A stretch of 64,000 bases of DNA, taken from Paractinoplanes pyxinae (GTDB lineage Bacteria; Actinomycetota; Actinomycetes; Mycobacteriales; Micromonosporaceae). How positions within the stretch are numbered: the stretch's first letter is position 1; every line of letters starts with the position of its first letter. A model generated the notes under the pieces. The model made no database searches. It saw only the letters and a list, made by a program, of their open reading frames with translations, and was not told the origin of the DNA. The stretch lies in assembly GCF_026626335.1 (NCBI RefSeq), contig NZ_JAPNTZ010000001.1:310001-374000 (forward strand), written 5' to 3'. Both the position numbers and the translations under genes were made by a program. Positions 1 to 7,481 of this stretch are shown in pieces.

Positions 1-110
1 GAGCCACCGGCGGCCAGGTGGCGCTGACCAAGGAGCCGTCCGGCATCCGCCAGATCTTCTTCACCGCGCTGGCCGAGTTCAGCTGCCTGCCGCCGAAGTG
101 CCGCCGATGA
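1..110 (+). CDS. 3' end of an unidentified upstream gene (partial)
   Basis: The frame starting at base 3 is open from the window edge to a TGA at 108-110 and gives a 35-residue tail ending in LPPKCRR. The stop overlaps the ATG of the next gene (ATGA, 107-110), which implies translational coupling and one operon with the AftD-like gene. Too little is visible to name a family; an envelope polysaccharide function is only a guess from position. Confidence 0.6.
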   Translation, partial: ATGGQVALTKEPSGIRQIFFTALAEFSCLPPKCRR

Positions 111-3100
111 CCGCCGTCGCCGAGCGCCCGCGCCGCCTGGCCGTCGCCGCCGGGGCCGTGCTGCTGATTGTCCTGGCCTTCCTGCAGCGGCCGGGGCGCA
201 CCACCTTCGACACCAAGCTCGACCTGGCCGAGAACCCGATCGGCTTCATGGCGCGCTCGCTGCACCTGTGGAACCCGTGGGCCACCTCGGGCGAACTGCA
301 GCAGCAGGCGTACGGCTACCTGTTCCCGATGGGCCCGTTCTTCGCGGCCGGCGACCTGCTCGGCGTGCCGCCGTGGATCACCCAGCGGGTCTGGTGCGCG
401 CTGCTGTTCTGCGCCGCCTACTTCGGCGTGCTGCTGCTGGCCCGGGCCATGCGGATCGGCAACGACACCGGCCGGATCATCGGCGCCCTGGCCTACGCGC
501 TGGCGCCCCGCATGCTCACCGAGATCGGGCCGCTCTCGTCCGAGATGCTGCCGGTCGTCGTGCTGCCCTGGGTGATGCTGCCGCTGGCGTCCGTACGCCG
601 GATAGGTTCGGCCCGGCGCGCGGCGGCACTCTCCGCCCTGGCCGTGATCTTCATGGGCGGCATCAACGCCGCCGCCGTCGTGATGGCCCTGGTGCTGCCC
701 GGCGTCTATCTGCTGACCCGGCCCTGGAACCGGGACATGGTCAAGCTGACCGCGTGGTGGACGGTCTTCGTCACGCTGGCCGCCCTGTGGTGGATCATCC
801 CGCTGTTCCTGTTCGGCCAGTACAGCCTGCCGTTCCTGGACTACATCGAGTCCTCCGCGACCACCACCGCGATCACCTCGCTGTTCCAGGCGATCCGCGG
901 CACCAACCAGTGGAGCGGCTACATCGTCCAGGGTGAGCCGTGGTGGCCGGCCGGCTGGATGCTGGTCGACCGGCCGGTGCTGATGGCCGCGACCGCGCTG
1001 GTGGCCGCCGTCGGCCTGGCCGGGCTGGCCCTGCGCGGCCTGCCCGAGAAGCGGTTCCTGGTCTTCGGCATGCTGACCGGCCTGACCCTGCTGACCATGG
1101 GCTACGTCGGCACCATGGACAGCCCGTTCGCGCCGCTGATGCGCGACCTGCTCGACGGCCCGCTGGCCCCGCTGCGCAACGTGCACAAGTTCGAGCCGGT
1201 GCTGCGCCTGCCGATCGCGCTCGGCCTGACCTATGTGGCCAGCCGGGCGGTCGTCCTGCGCCGGCTGCGTCTGCGGCTGCCGGCCGCTCCGGTGGTGGCC
1301 GCGTTGCTGCTGGCCGCGATCGCCCCGGCCTGGCTGTTCGTGCTGCGCCCCGGGCCGGGCTGGTCGCAGGTGCCCGGCTACTGGAGCCAGGCCACCTCGT
1401 GGCTGCACGACCAGGACGCCCAGGCCCGTACGCTGGTCGTGCCCGGATCCGGCTTCGCCCAGCACTCCTGGGGCCGTACGGTCGACGAGCCCATCCAGCC
1501 GCTGGCCGAGGCGCCGTGGTCGACCCGGCACCAGATCCCGCTCGGCTCCGAGGGCAACATCCGGGTCATGGACACCGTCGAGCAGGTGCTGGCCCAGGGT
1601 CGCGGATCGCCCGCCCTGGCCGACTTCCTGGCCCGCTCCGGCTACCGCTACCTGCTGGTGCGTCACGACCTCGACCGGTCGGCCTCGGGCGCCCCGCCGA
1701 TCGCGGTCGTGCGCCGGGCCATCACCGGCTCGCCCGGCCTGGTGCCGGCGGCCTCGTTCGGCCCGCAGGTGGGTGCGGCCGGGGCGGCGCCCAGCCCGGT
1801 CGACGCGAGCGTCTCGGTGCCGGCCATCGAGATCTTCGAGGTCGACCGCCCGGTGCCGACCGTCTCGGCCACCGCGGTCAAGGACGTGCCGACGGTCAGC
1901 GGCGGGCCGGAATCCCTGCTCGGCGTGCTCGAACAGGGCCTGGTGAACGGCGCCCAGCCCACGGTGCTGGCGGGCGACCTCGACGCGGCCGGCTTCACCG
2001 GGCCGCGCATCGTGACCGACGGGCTGCGGCGGCGCGAGCTCAACATCGGCCGGATGCGCGATAACGTCAGCCAGACCCTGACGGCCGACGAGAAGACCCG
2101 CCAGGGCCGCGTACGCAGTGACTTCCTGCCCTTCGACGCCGACGGCCACCAGACGGTCGCCGCGTACCAGGGTGTGCGCTCGGTGCGGGCGTCCAGCAGC
2201 GAGAGCTTCGCCGACTCGTTCGGCCCGAGTGACCCGTCCGGGCTGCCGTTCGCGGCGCTCGACGGCGACGTGTCGACGGCGTGGCGCTCCGACGCCTACC
2301 AGTCCGCGGTGGGGCAGTGGCTCGAGGTGAAGCTGGAGACGCCGCAGCGGGTGACCGAGGTGACCGTCGACTTCGCCGACGACCTGCGCGTCGCGGCCCC
2401 GGTGGCGGCCGTGCGGCTGACCACCGACCAGGGCGTGGTCGATCGCGTCGTCCCGGCCGGCCCCGGGAAGCACCAGCTCTCCACCTTGCCCGGTCTGACC
2501 ACGACCGTACGGGTCACCGTGCTGGCCCTGCAGCCCGGCTACTCCGGTGCGGTGGCCCTGCGTGAGCTCGGCATCCCCGGTCTGGACGCCCAGCGCGGCC
2601 TGCGGGTGCCGGCCGACGTCCCGGCCGGCGCGACCGCGGTCTACGCGTTCGAGCGGGCCCCCCAGCAGCGCGGCGCCTGCTACCCGGCCGGCGAAGTCGT
2701 GCGCTGCGACCAGTTCCTGGCCCGCTCGGGCGAGGAGCCGCTGGGCCTCGACCGGTTTTTCACCACCACTGCCACCGCGAACTACACGTTGCGCCTGACC
2801 GCCCAGCCCCGGCCCGGCGGCACGCTGCCGCTGACCCGGCCGGTGTCGGCCTCGGCCTCCTCGGTGCTGACCGGCGACGTCACGGCCGGCGCGCACGCGG
2901 CGGTCGATGGCGACCCGTCCACCGCCTGGCTGGCCGAGCCCACCGACGAGACGCCGACCCTGCGGCTGTCGTGGGCCAAGCCCCGCCGGCTGGACCGGGT
3001 GCGCCTGGTCGTCCCGGACGCGCCGGTCGCGGCCAAGCCGACCCAGGTGCTGATCACCACGCCGAGCTTCAAGACAGTGGTTCCGGTGGGCGACGACGGC

Positions 3101-4273
3101 CTGGTGGTGTTCCCGGCCGTCACCACGAAACAGCTCGCCATCGCGATCACCGGCAGCCAGGAGGTCGTGGCCGACGCTCGCGGCAACGGCTGGCCCGCGC
3201 CGGCCGGTGTGGCCGAGGTCGAGGTGCCCGCGTTCGGCAAGCTGATCACCCCGGCCGCCGACAGCACACCGCTGCTGACCCGCTGCGGGACGGGGCCGAG
3301 CGTCGAGATCGACGGGGTGTCCTACCCGACCTCGGTCGCGGGCACGCTGGGCGACGTGCGGGCCGGGCGCGCGCTCAAGGTGACCGTGTGCGACGACTTC
3401 GTGAGCGAATCGGTGCCGTTGCCGGCCGGTGAGCACCGGCTGCGGACGGTGCCTTCGGCGGCGTACGTCATCGACTCGGCCACCCTCGCCCGGGGCAAAG
3501 CCGCGGCGGTGACCGAGCGACCCGTCGAGGTCGACCGGTGGGAGCCGACCGACCGGCGCGTCGCCGTCGGCAACGGCGTGGAATCGCTGCTGCTGGTGCA
3601 CGAGAACTACAACGCGGGCTGGACGGCCGATCTGGGCGGGCAGAAACTGCGCGCCGTACGCGTCGACGGCTGGCAGCAGGCCTTCGTGGTTCCGGCCGGC
3701 GCCGGCGGCAGCGTGACGCTCGAGTTCACCCCCGACCGCCCCTACCGCCTGGGCCTCGCCGTCGGCGCCGCCTGCATCCTGCTGGTGCTGCTGATGGCCC
3801 TCATTCCGGTACGCGGACGCCGGCTCAGCCGGAACTGGCCGCCGCAGGGCTGGATGTTCCGGGGCGTGCCGGGCGGAGCCGGATGGATGGTCGTGCCGCT
3901 GCTGGCGCTGGCCGTCGTCCTCGGCGGGGCGGCCGGCGCGTCGCTGCTGCTGGCCATGCTCATCGTGCGCCAGGTGTTCCCCCGAGCACTGCCGGGCATC
4001 GCTTTCACCTGCGCCGGGGCGGGCTTCGCGGTCGCCGTCGGCGGGCGCCTGCTCGGCCACGGTCAGGAATGGGCGTACGGCGCCTGGGTGCAGTTGGCCA
4101 TGCTGGCGGCCGTCTGCGCGGTGGCGGCCACCGCCGCGCCGTCCAGCCGCCGTCGTAAGGATCCGGCGCCGCCGGTCGAGTCCACGGAGGAAATCGTTGG
4201 CACCCCACCAGGCGACGCTGAGCCGGTCGATCTCGCTGTTCCGCGCGTTCCTGGTGGAGCAGTCCGACCCTGA
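107..4273 (+). CDS. aftD: AftD-like alpha-(1->3)-arabinofuranosyltransferase
   Basis: Polytopic GT-C-fold glycosyltransferase of about 1388 residues, close to the usual 1400 of AftD. In mycobacteria this family adds arabinofuranose to envelope arabinan from a lipid-linked donor. The first ~430 residues carry an N-terminal membrane segment, the acidic motif FDTKLDLAENP and many hydrophobic helices. Two carbohydrate-binding F5/8-type regions follow, around residues 700-850 (ALDGDVSTAWRSDA) and 930-1050 (AVDGDPSTAWLAEP). Four hydrophobic segments close the protein from about residue 1210. I chose the ATG at 107, coupled to the upstream stop; a GTG at 98 is in frame. The 3' end overlaps the methyltransferase. 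The substrate in a species without an obvious mycolate envelope is unknown. Confidence 0.85.
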   Translation: MTAVAERPRRLAVAAGAVLLIVLAFLQRPGRTTFDTKLDLAENPIGFMARSLHLWNPWATSGELQQQAYGYLFPMGPFFAAGDLLGVPPWITQRVWCALLFCAAYFGVLLLARAMRIGNDTGRIIGALAYALAPRMLTEIGPLSSEMLPVVVLPWVMLPLASVRRIGSARRAAALSALAVIFMGGINAAAVVMALVLPGVYLLTRPWNRDMVKLTAWWTVFVTLAALWWIIPLFLFGQYSLPFLDYIESSATTTAITSLFQAIRGTNQWSGYIVQGEPWWPAGWMLVDRPVLMAATALVAAVGLAGLALRGLPEKRFLVFGMLTGLTLLTMGYVGTMDSPFAPLMRDLLDGPLAPLRNVHKFEPVLRLPIALGLTYVASRAVVLRRLRLRLPAAPVVAALLLAAIAPAWLFVLRPGPGWSQVPGYWSQATSWLHDQDAQARTLVVPGSGFAQHSWGRTVDEPIQPLAEAPWSTRHQIPLGSEGNIRVMDTVEQVLAQGRGSPALADFLARSGYRYLLVRHDLDRSASGAPPIAVVRRAITGSPGLVPAASFGPQVGAAGAAPSPVDASVSVPAIEIFEVDRPVPTVSATAVKDVPTVSGGPESLLGVLEQGLVNGAQPTVLAGDLDAAGFTGPRIVTDGLRRRELNIGRMRDNVSQTLTADEKTRQGRVRSDFLPFDADGHQTVAAYQGVRSVRASSSESFADSFGPSDPSGLPFAALDGDVSTAWRSDAYQSAVGQWLEVKLETPQRVTEVTVDFADDLRVAAPVAAVRLTTDQGVVDRVVPAGPGKHQLSTLPGLTTTVRVTVLALQPGYSGAVALRELGIPGLDAQRGLRVPADVPAGATAVYAFERAPQQRGACYPAGEVVRCDQFLARSGEEPLGLDRFFTTTATANYTLRLTAQPRPGGTLPLTRPVSASASSVLTGDVTAGAHAAVDGDPSTAWLAEPTDETPTLRLSWAKPRRLDRVRLVVPDAPVAAKPTQVLITTPSFKTVVPVGDDGLVVFPAVTTKQLAIAITGSQEVVADARGNGWPAPAGVAEVEVPAFGKLITPAADSTPLLTRCGTGPSVEIDGVSYPTSVAGTLGDVRAGRALKVTVCDDFVSESVPLPAGEHRLRTVPSAAYVIDSATLARGKAAAVTERPVEVDRWEPTDRRVAVGNGVESLLLVHENYNAGWTADLGGQKLRAVRVDGWQQAFVVPAGAGGSVTLEFTPDRPYRLGLAVGAACILLVLLMALIPVRGRRLSRNWPPQGWMFRGVPGGAGWMVVPLLALAVVLGGAAGASLLLAMLIVRQVFPRALPGIAFTCAGAGFAVAVGGRLLGHGQEWAYGAWVQLAMLAAVCAVAATAAPSSRRRKDPAPPVESTEEIVGTPPGDAEPVDLAVPRVPGGAVRP

Positions 4274-4949
4274 CCGGTTCTACTCCGAGCTCGCCGGGGA
4301 CTCGGTGCGCCAGCTGGCCTCCTACGTGGAGCTGGACGGGGCCCGGGTGCTCGATGTCGGCGGTGGGCCGGGCTACTTCGGCAACGAGTTCGAGAAGGCC
4401 GGCGCCACGTACCACGGGCTCGACCCGGCGGTCGGCGACTTCGCCGCGTCCGGGGCCGAGGTGCGCGGCATGGTCCGGGGCAGCGGCACCGCCCTGCCGA
4501 TCAGGTCGGGCTCGGTCGACGTCTGCTACTCGTCCAACGTCCTCGAGCACGTGGCCGAGCCCGAGGCCATGCTCGACGAGATGACGCGGGTGACCAAGCC
4601 GGGCGGCACGATCTTCGTTTCGTACACGCCGTGGCTGTCCCCGCACGGCGGCCACGAGACCGGGCCGTGGCATCTGCTGCTCGGCGGCAAGGGCGCCCGG
4701 CGCCGCTACGTTCGCCGCAACGGCCAGGAGCCCAAGAACCGCATCGGCGAGACGCTGTTCGCCATCAGCGCGGCCCGGAGCATGCGCTGGACGAACGCGG
4801 CGCGCCGGGCCGGGGCGGTCACGATCATCGATGTGCTTCCCCGGTACCATCCGCGCTGGGCCTGCTGGGTGGCCCGGGTGCCACTCCTCCGCGAGGCCTT
4901 GACGTGGAACTTCACGGTCGTGTTGCGACGCTGCGCAACAACCGAATAA
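4197..4949 (+). CDS. class I SAM-dependent methyltransferase
   Basis: A 250-residue methyltransferase with the SAM-binding motif VLDVGGGPGYF near residue 50 and a Methyltransf_11-type core (SSNVLEHV, MTRVTKPGGTIF). The start is a TTG preceded six bases away by GGAGG (4186-4190), so translation starts inside the last 77 bases of the AftD-like gene. Tight coupling to an arabinofuranosyltransferase suggests it modifies an envelope glycan or its lipid carrier, but the acceptor cannot be read from the sequence. No signal peptide; probably cytoplasmic. Confidence 0.8.
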   Translation: MAPHQATLSRSISLFRAFLVEQSDPDRFYSELAGDSVRQLASYVELDGARVLDVGGGPGYFGNEFEKAGATYHGLDPAVGDFAASGAEVRGMVRGSGTALPIRSGSVDVCYSSNVLEHVAEPEAMLDEMTRVTKPGGTIFVSYTPWLSPHGGHETGPWHLLLGGKGARRRYVRRNGQEPKNRIGETLFAISAARSMRWTNAARRAGAVTIIDVLPRYHPRWACWVARVPLLREALTWNFTVVLRRCATTE

Positions 4950-5047
4950 TTCTGCGTTTCAACAAGATGCCGTTCAGGGGTCGCTTCCGGACCTACTGAG
5001 TAGTAACCTTCCGCCAACTCCGTCTTTCCCCACCTCGTGGAGGCACC

Positions 5048-6094
5048 ATGAAGTCCCGTGTCCTCGGCGCCGCGCTCTTCGGTCTCGGTGTTCTGGCGTT
5101 GGTGTTCGCCGCCGGGCTGGCCTTCGTCGTGGCACCCACTGTGGAACAACTGCCCTACGACATGAAGCCCACGCAGTCGGTCGCCGTGGCCCCCAACGCG
5201 CGCTTCCTGCAGATCACCAGCGGCAAGGCCGAGGTGGTGGAGGGCGTGGAACTGCGCTCGACGATCACCGTGACGCCCGATGCCAAGACCACCTCGGAAC
5301 TGAGCGAGCCGCTGGACGGCGACGCGGTCGTCTGGCTGGTCGGCCAGCAGGTCATGCGGACCGACACCAACACGCTGATCAGCGCGTACAGCACGTCGCT
5401 GGCCATCGACCGCAAGTCCGCGGCCGCCCAGCCGTGGGACAAGGCGTGGCTCGACACCGGCAACAACCAGGAAGCGGTCCAGTACTCGGGCCAGATCTAC
5501 AAGTTCCCCTTCGCCACCGAGAAGAAGGACTACGAGATCTACGACCGGGACATCCTGGCCGCCCGCCCGGCCAAGTTCACGGGCACCGAGAAGATCGAAG
5601 GCCTCGAGGCGTACCAGTTCACCCAGCAGATCAGCGACGAGGTGCAGAAGCTCCCGGCCGACCGGCTCCAGGTGCTGACCTCCCAGCTGCTGAAGGGGGC
5701 CAAGACCGGCGAGGTGCGCTACAGCAACACGCGTACGGTGTGGGTCGAGCCCACCACCGGCCAGTACCTGAAGGTGCAAGAGAAGCAGAGCAAGAACCTG
5801 GTCGGCGACAACGGCCAGTCGGTCTCGATCCTCGACGCCACCTTCACCTACACCGACGACACCATCAAGAGCGCCGCCGACACCTCGGGCGACAACCGCC
5901 AGAAGCTCAACCTGGTCGGCCTGTGGGGCCCCATCATCCTGGCCGTCCTCGGCGCCATCCTCATCATCGCGGCCCTGTTCCTGCTCAGCCGCCGCCCGGC
6001 CGTTGCGGGCCACAACGCCCGCCATTCGGCCTCAACCCACGACGACGTCGACGCCACGGTCGACACCAGCAAGGCCGCCCACAAGGCGGAGTAA
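5048..6094 (+). CDS. PorA family (DUF3068) membrane protein
   Basis: A 348-residue protein with an N-terminal hydrophobic anchor (residues ~5-30), a long extracytoplasmic domain and a second membrane segment near residues 292-315 followed by a short charged tail. The arrangement and sequence match the DUF3068/PorA family, common in actinobacteria and often found near envelope-glycan genes. A good ribosome site (GTGGAGG) precedes the ATG. Molecular function is not established; the porin name comes from corynebacterial members and need not apply here. It lies 98 bases after the methyltransferase and is followed by a strong terminator. Confidence 0.75.
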   Translation: MKSRVLGAALFGLGVLALVFAAGLAFVVAPTVEQLPYDMKPTQSVAVAPNARFLQITSGKAEVVEGVELRSTITVTPDAKTTSELSEPLDGDAVVWLVGQQVMRTDTNTLISAYSTSLAIDRKSAAAQPWDKAWLDTGNNQEAVQYSGQIYKFPFATEKKDYEIYDRDILAARPAKFTGTEKIEGLEAYQFTQQISDEVQKLPADRLQVLTSQLLKGAKTGEVRYSNTRTVWVEPTTGQYLKVQEKQSKNLVGDNGQSVSILDATFTYTDDTIKSAADTSGDNRQKLNLVGLWGPIILAVLGAILIIAALFLLSRRPAVAGHNARHSASTHDDVDATVDTSKAAHKAE

Positions 6095-6116
6095 CCCCGC
6101 TTCTGCGTTTCTGGTC

Positions 6117-6145
6117 GCCCCCTGTGCCACCCCGGCACAGGGGGC
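6117..6145 (+). terminator. intrinsic-type terminator after the PorA-family gene
   Basis: A perfect 12-bp stem (GCCCCCTGTGCC pairing with GGCACAGGGGGC) around a 5-base loop lies 22 bases after the stop codon. There is no U-tract, as is common in high-GC actinobacteria. Confidence 0.8.
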
Positions 6146-6156
6146 ATGCCCATCCG

Positions 6157-6201
6157 ATGCGCAAGGTCATCGCCACCCTGAACCTCTCGCTCGACGGGGG
6201 C
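6157..6201 (+). pseudogene. 5' remnant of a RibD-C/DHFR-like reductase gene
   Basis: The ATG at 6157 opens with MRKVIATLNLSLDGG, which looks like the start of RibD C-terminal/dihydrofolate-reductase-like proteins of actinobacteria (basic residue, hydrophobic strand, SLDG). After about 15 residues the similarity stops and the frame degenerates into a low-complexity Arg/Pro-rich run ending near 6357. I read this as the surviving 5' end of a deleted gene. The match is short, so chance cannot be excluded. Confidence 0.4.
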
Positions 6202-6901
6202 CAGGCGTTGCGAACACCCGCTTGTGGAGGCTCGGGTCGCCGCCATGCTCCTTGGCTGAACCTGTTTCTCGACAACGTGCCGGCCCGCTCGACGACATGC
6301 ACGGCGGGATTCACGCGGTGCGGCCCGCGACGCCGACCTGTGGAGACGCCGGGGTAGGCGAGAGTGCCGTCGGCGATTGCCTCATGGCCCACCCTCGTCA
6401 CTATCCTGCGAATCGCCCCCTTCACCGCCGGCAGTTGCCGAATTCCCGCCAGTCGGTGGCGCTGCGAACACCGCTTTCCCACGCGCTGCGTGGATTGCTC
6501 ATGCGGAGGAGGCCAGCGGTCGCGCCTCGAGAACTTCCCAACCAGCACTCACGTGACGGTTGGCGAGTCGCCGGCCCTCTTCATCGAGGCGGGCGCTGGT
6601 CCAGCCGGCGTCGGCGCTGGTCGGCCTCGCCCCGGCCGGGGATGACCAGCAGGACGCGGACTGCTTCCGCCCGCACCGGCGCCGCCTGTGCATATCTGGC
6701 TCGCGTCGACGGCTGAATCTGTGGACAACCGCCGAACATTGTCGGGCCGGACTGCTTAACTCTGCCCCACCCAGTGCTGGGGTGGGGGTGGTCCGCGGAC
6801 GTCTACTGCGCACTGATAAGCAGCCTGTCCGCGGAGCGGGGACCGACCCGGTCGCGCGACGCGGGACCGAGCCGGCCGTGACCAGTGCTTCAATCTGGCG
6901 C
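6202..6901. other. about 0.7 kb with no supportable gene
   Basis: No open frame here shows recognisable protein composition. All are rich in Arg, Pro, Ser and Cys, as expected from out-of-frame high-GC DNA. A C-rich/G-rich imperfect hairpin lies at about 6765-6786. The phrase GCGNTGCGAACAC occurs near 6206 and 6460. The region is best read as decayed DNA between two expressed loci. Confidence 0.5.
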
Positions 6902-7357
6902 ATGAGTGATGATCGGGCTTGGCTTCAGGCGCTCTCCGTCGAGGACCGTCGGCGTGCGGAGCAGATCTTGACCACCCTGGACGAGTGGGGATGCGACGAT
7001 CCCCGGGCTTGGGCGGAGTCCGAGATCAGCGAGAACCGTCCCCAGCTGGCTCGCTACCGGTTCCTGCGGGCGATCTGGCCCGAGATGATCGACAGCTGGC
7101 GTGACGGTGTCGGCAACATTCCCGCGGCCAGGCGCGTTGTCGAAGCCGGTGGCAGCCCTCAGGACGTGGCCCGGCTGGCCCGTGCGGTCGCCTACGAGAC
7201 GGCCTTCGCCCTGCTCGCCCGCCTCGCGGAGGAAGGCCGCCCCGGGTGGGCGCTGGTCGAGACCGGCCCGGACGGCCATCCCACCGGGCGTCACCTCGAC
7301 GCGTTGCACGAAGACCTTCTCACGTTGGACACGTCCGGCCGGGACCTCTGGACCTGA
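6902..7357 (+). CDS. hypothetical protein, 151 residues
   Basis: Not recognised. The protein begins MSDDRAWLQALSVEDRRRAE, is soluble, mostly helical and rich in Arg, Ala, Glu and Trp, with no signal peptide or membrane segment. Composition is normal for a real gene, unlike the DNA upstream. I chose the ATG at 6902; the open frame extends further upstream but that part is compositionally poor. It ends 124 bases before the KdpD start and may share a transcript with it. A cytoplasmic helical protein is all that can be said. Confidence 0.6.
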   Translation: MSDDRAWLQALSVEDRRRAEQILTTLDEWGCDDPRAWAESEISENRPQLARYRFLRAIWPEMIDSWRDGVGNIPAARRVVEAGGSPQDVARLARAVAYETAFALLARLAEEGRPGWALVETGPDGHPTGRHLDALHEDLLTLDTSGRDLWT

Positions 7358-7481
7358 GACGTCACCACCCCGAGTCGTCCCCGAAAGCTGGACCAACCGT
7401 CAAGCTGGACCCGGGGCGGAACGGCCTTCACCTTGGTCATGGGCGGTCGGCAACAGGTTGATGGGATCGAGAGCGGAACAG

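Noticed and set aside
6499..6903. Minus-strand frame in the 6.1-6.9 kb gap
   Set aside because: Ser/Arg-rich with no motif or ribosome site; composition is that of non-coding high-GC DNA.
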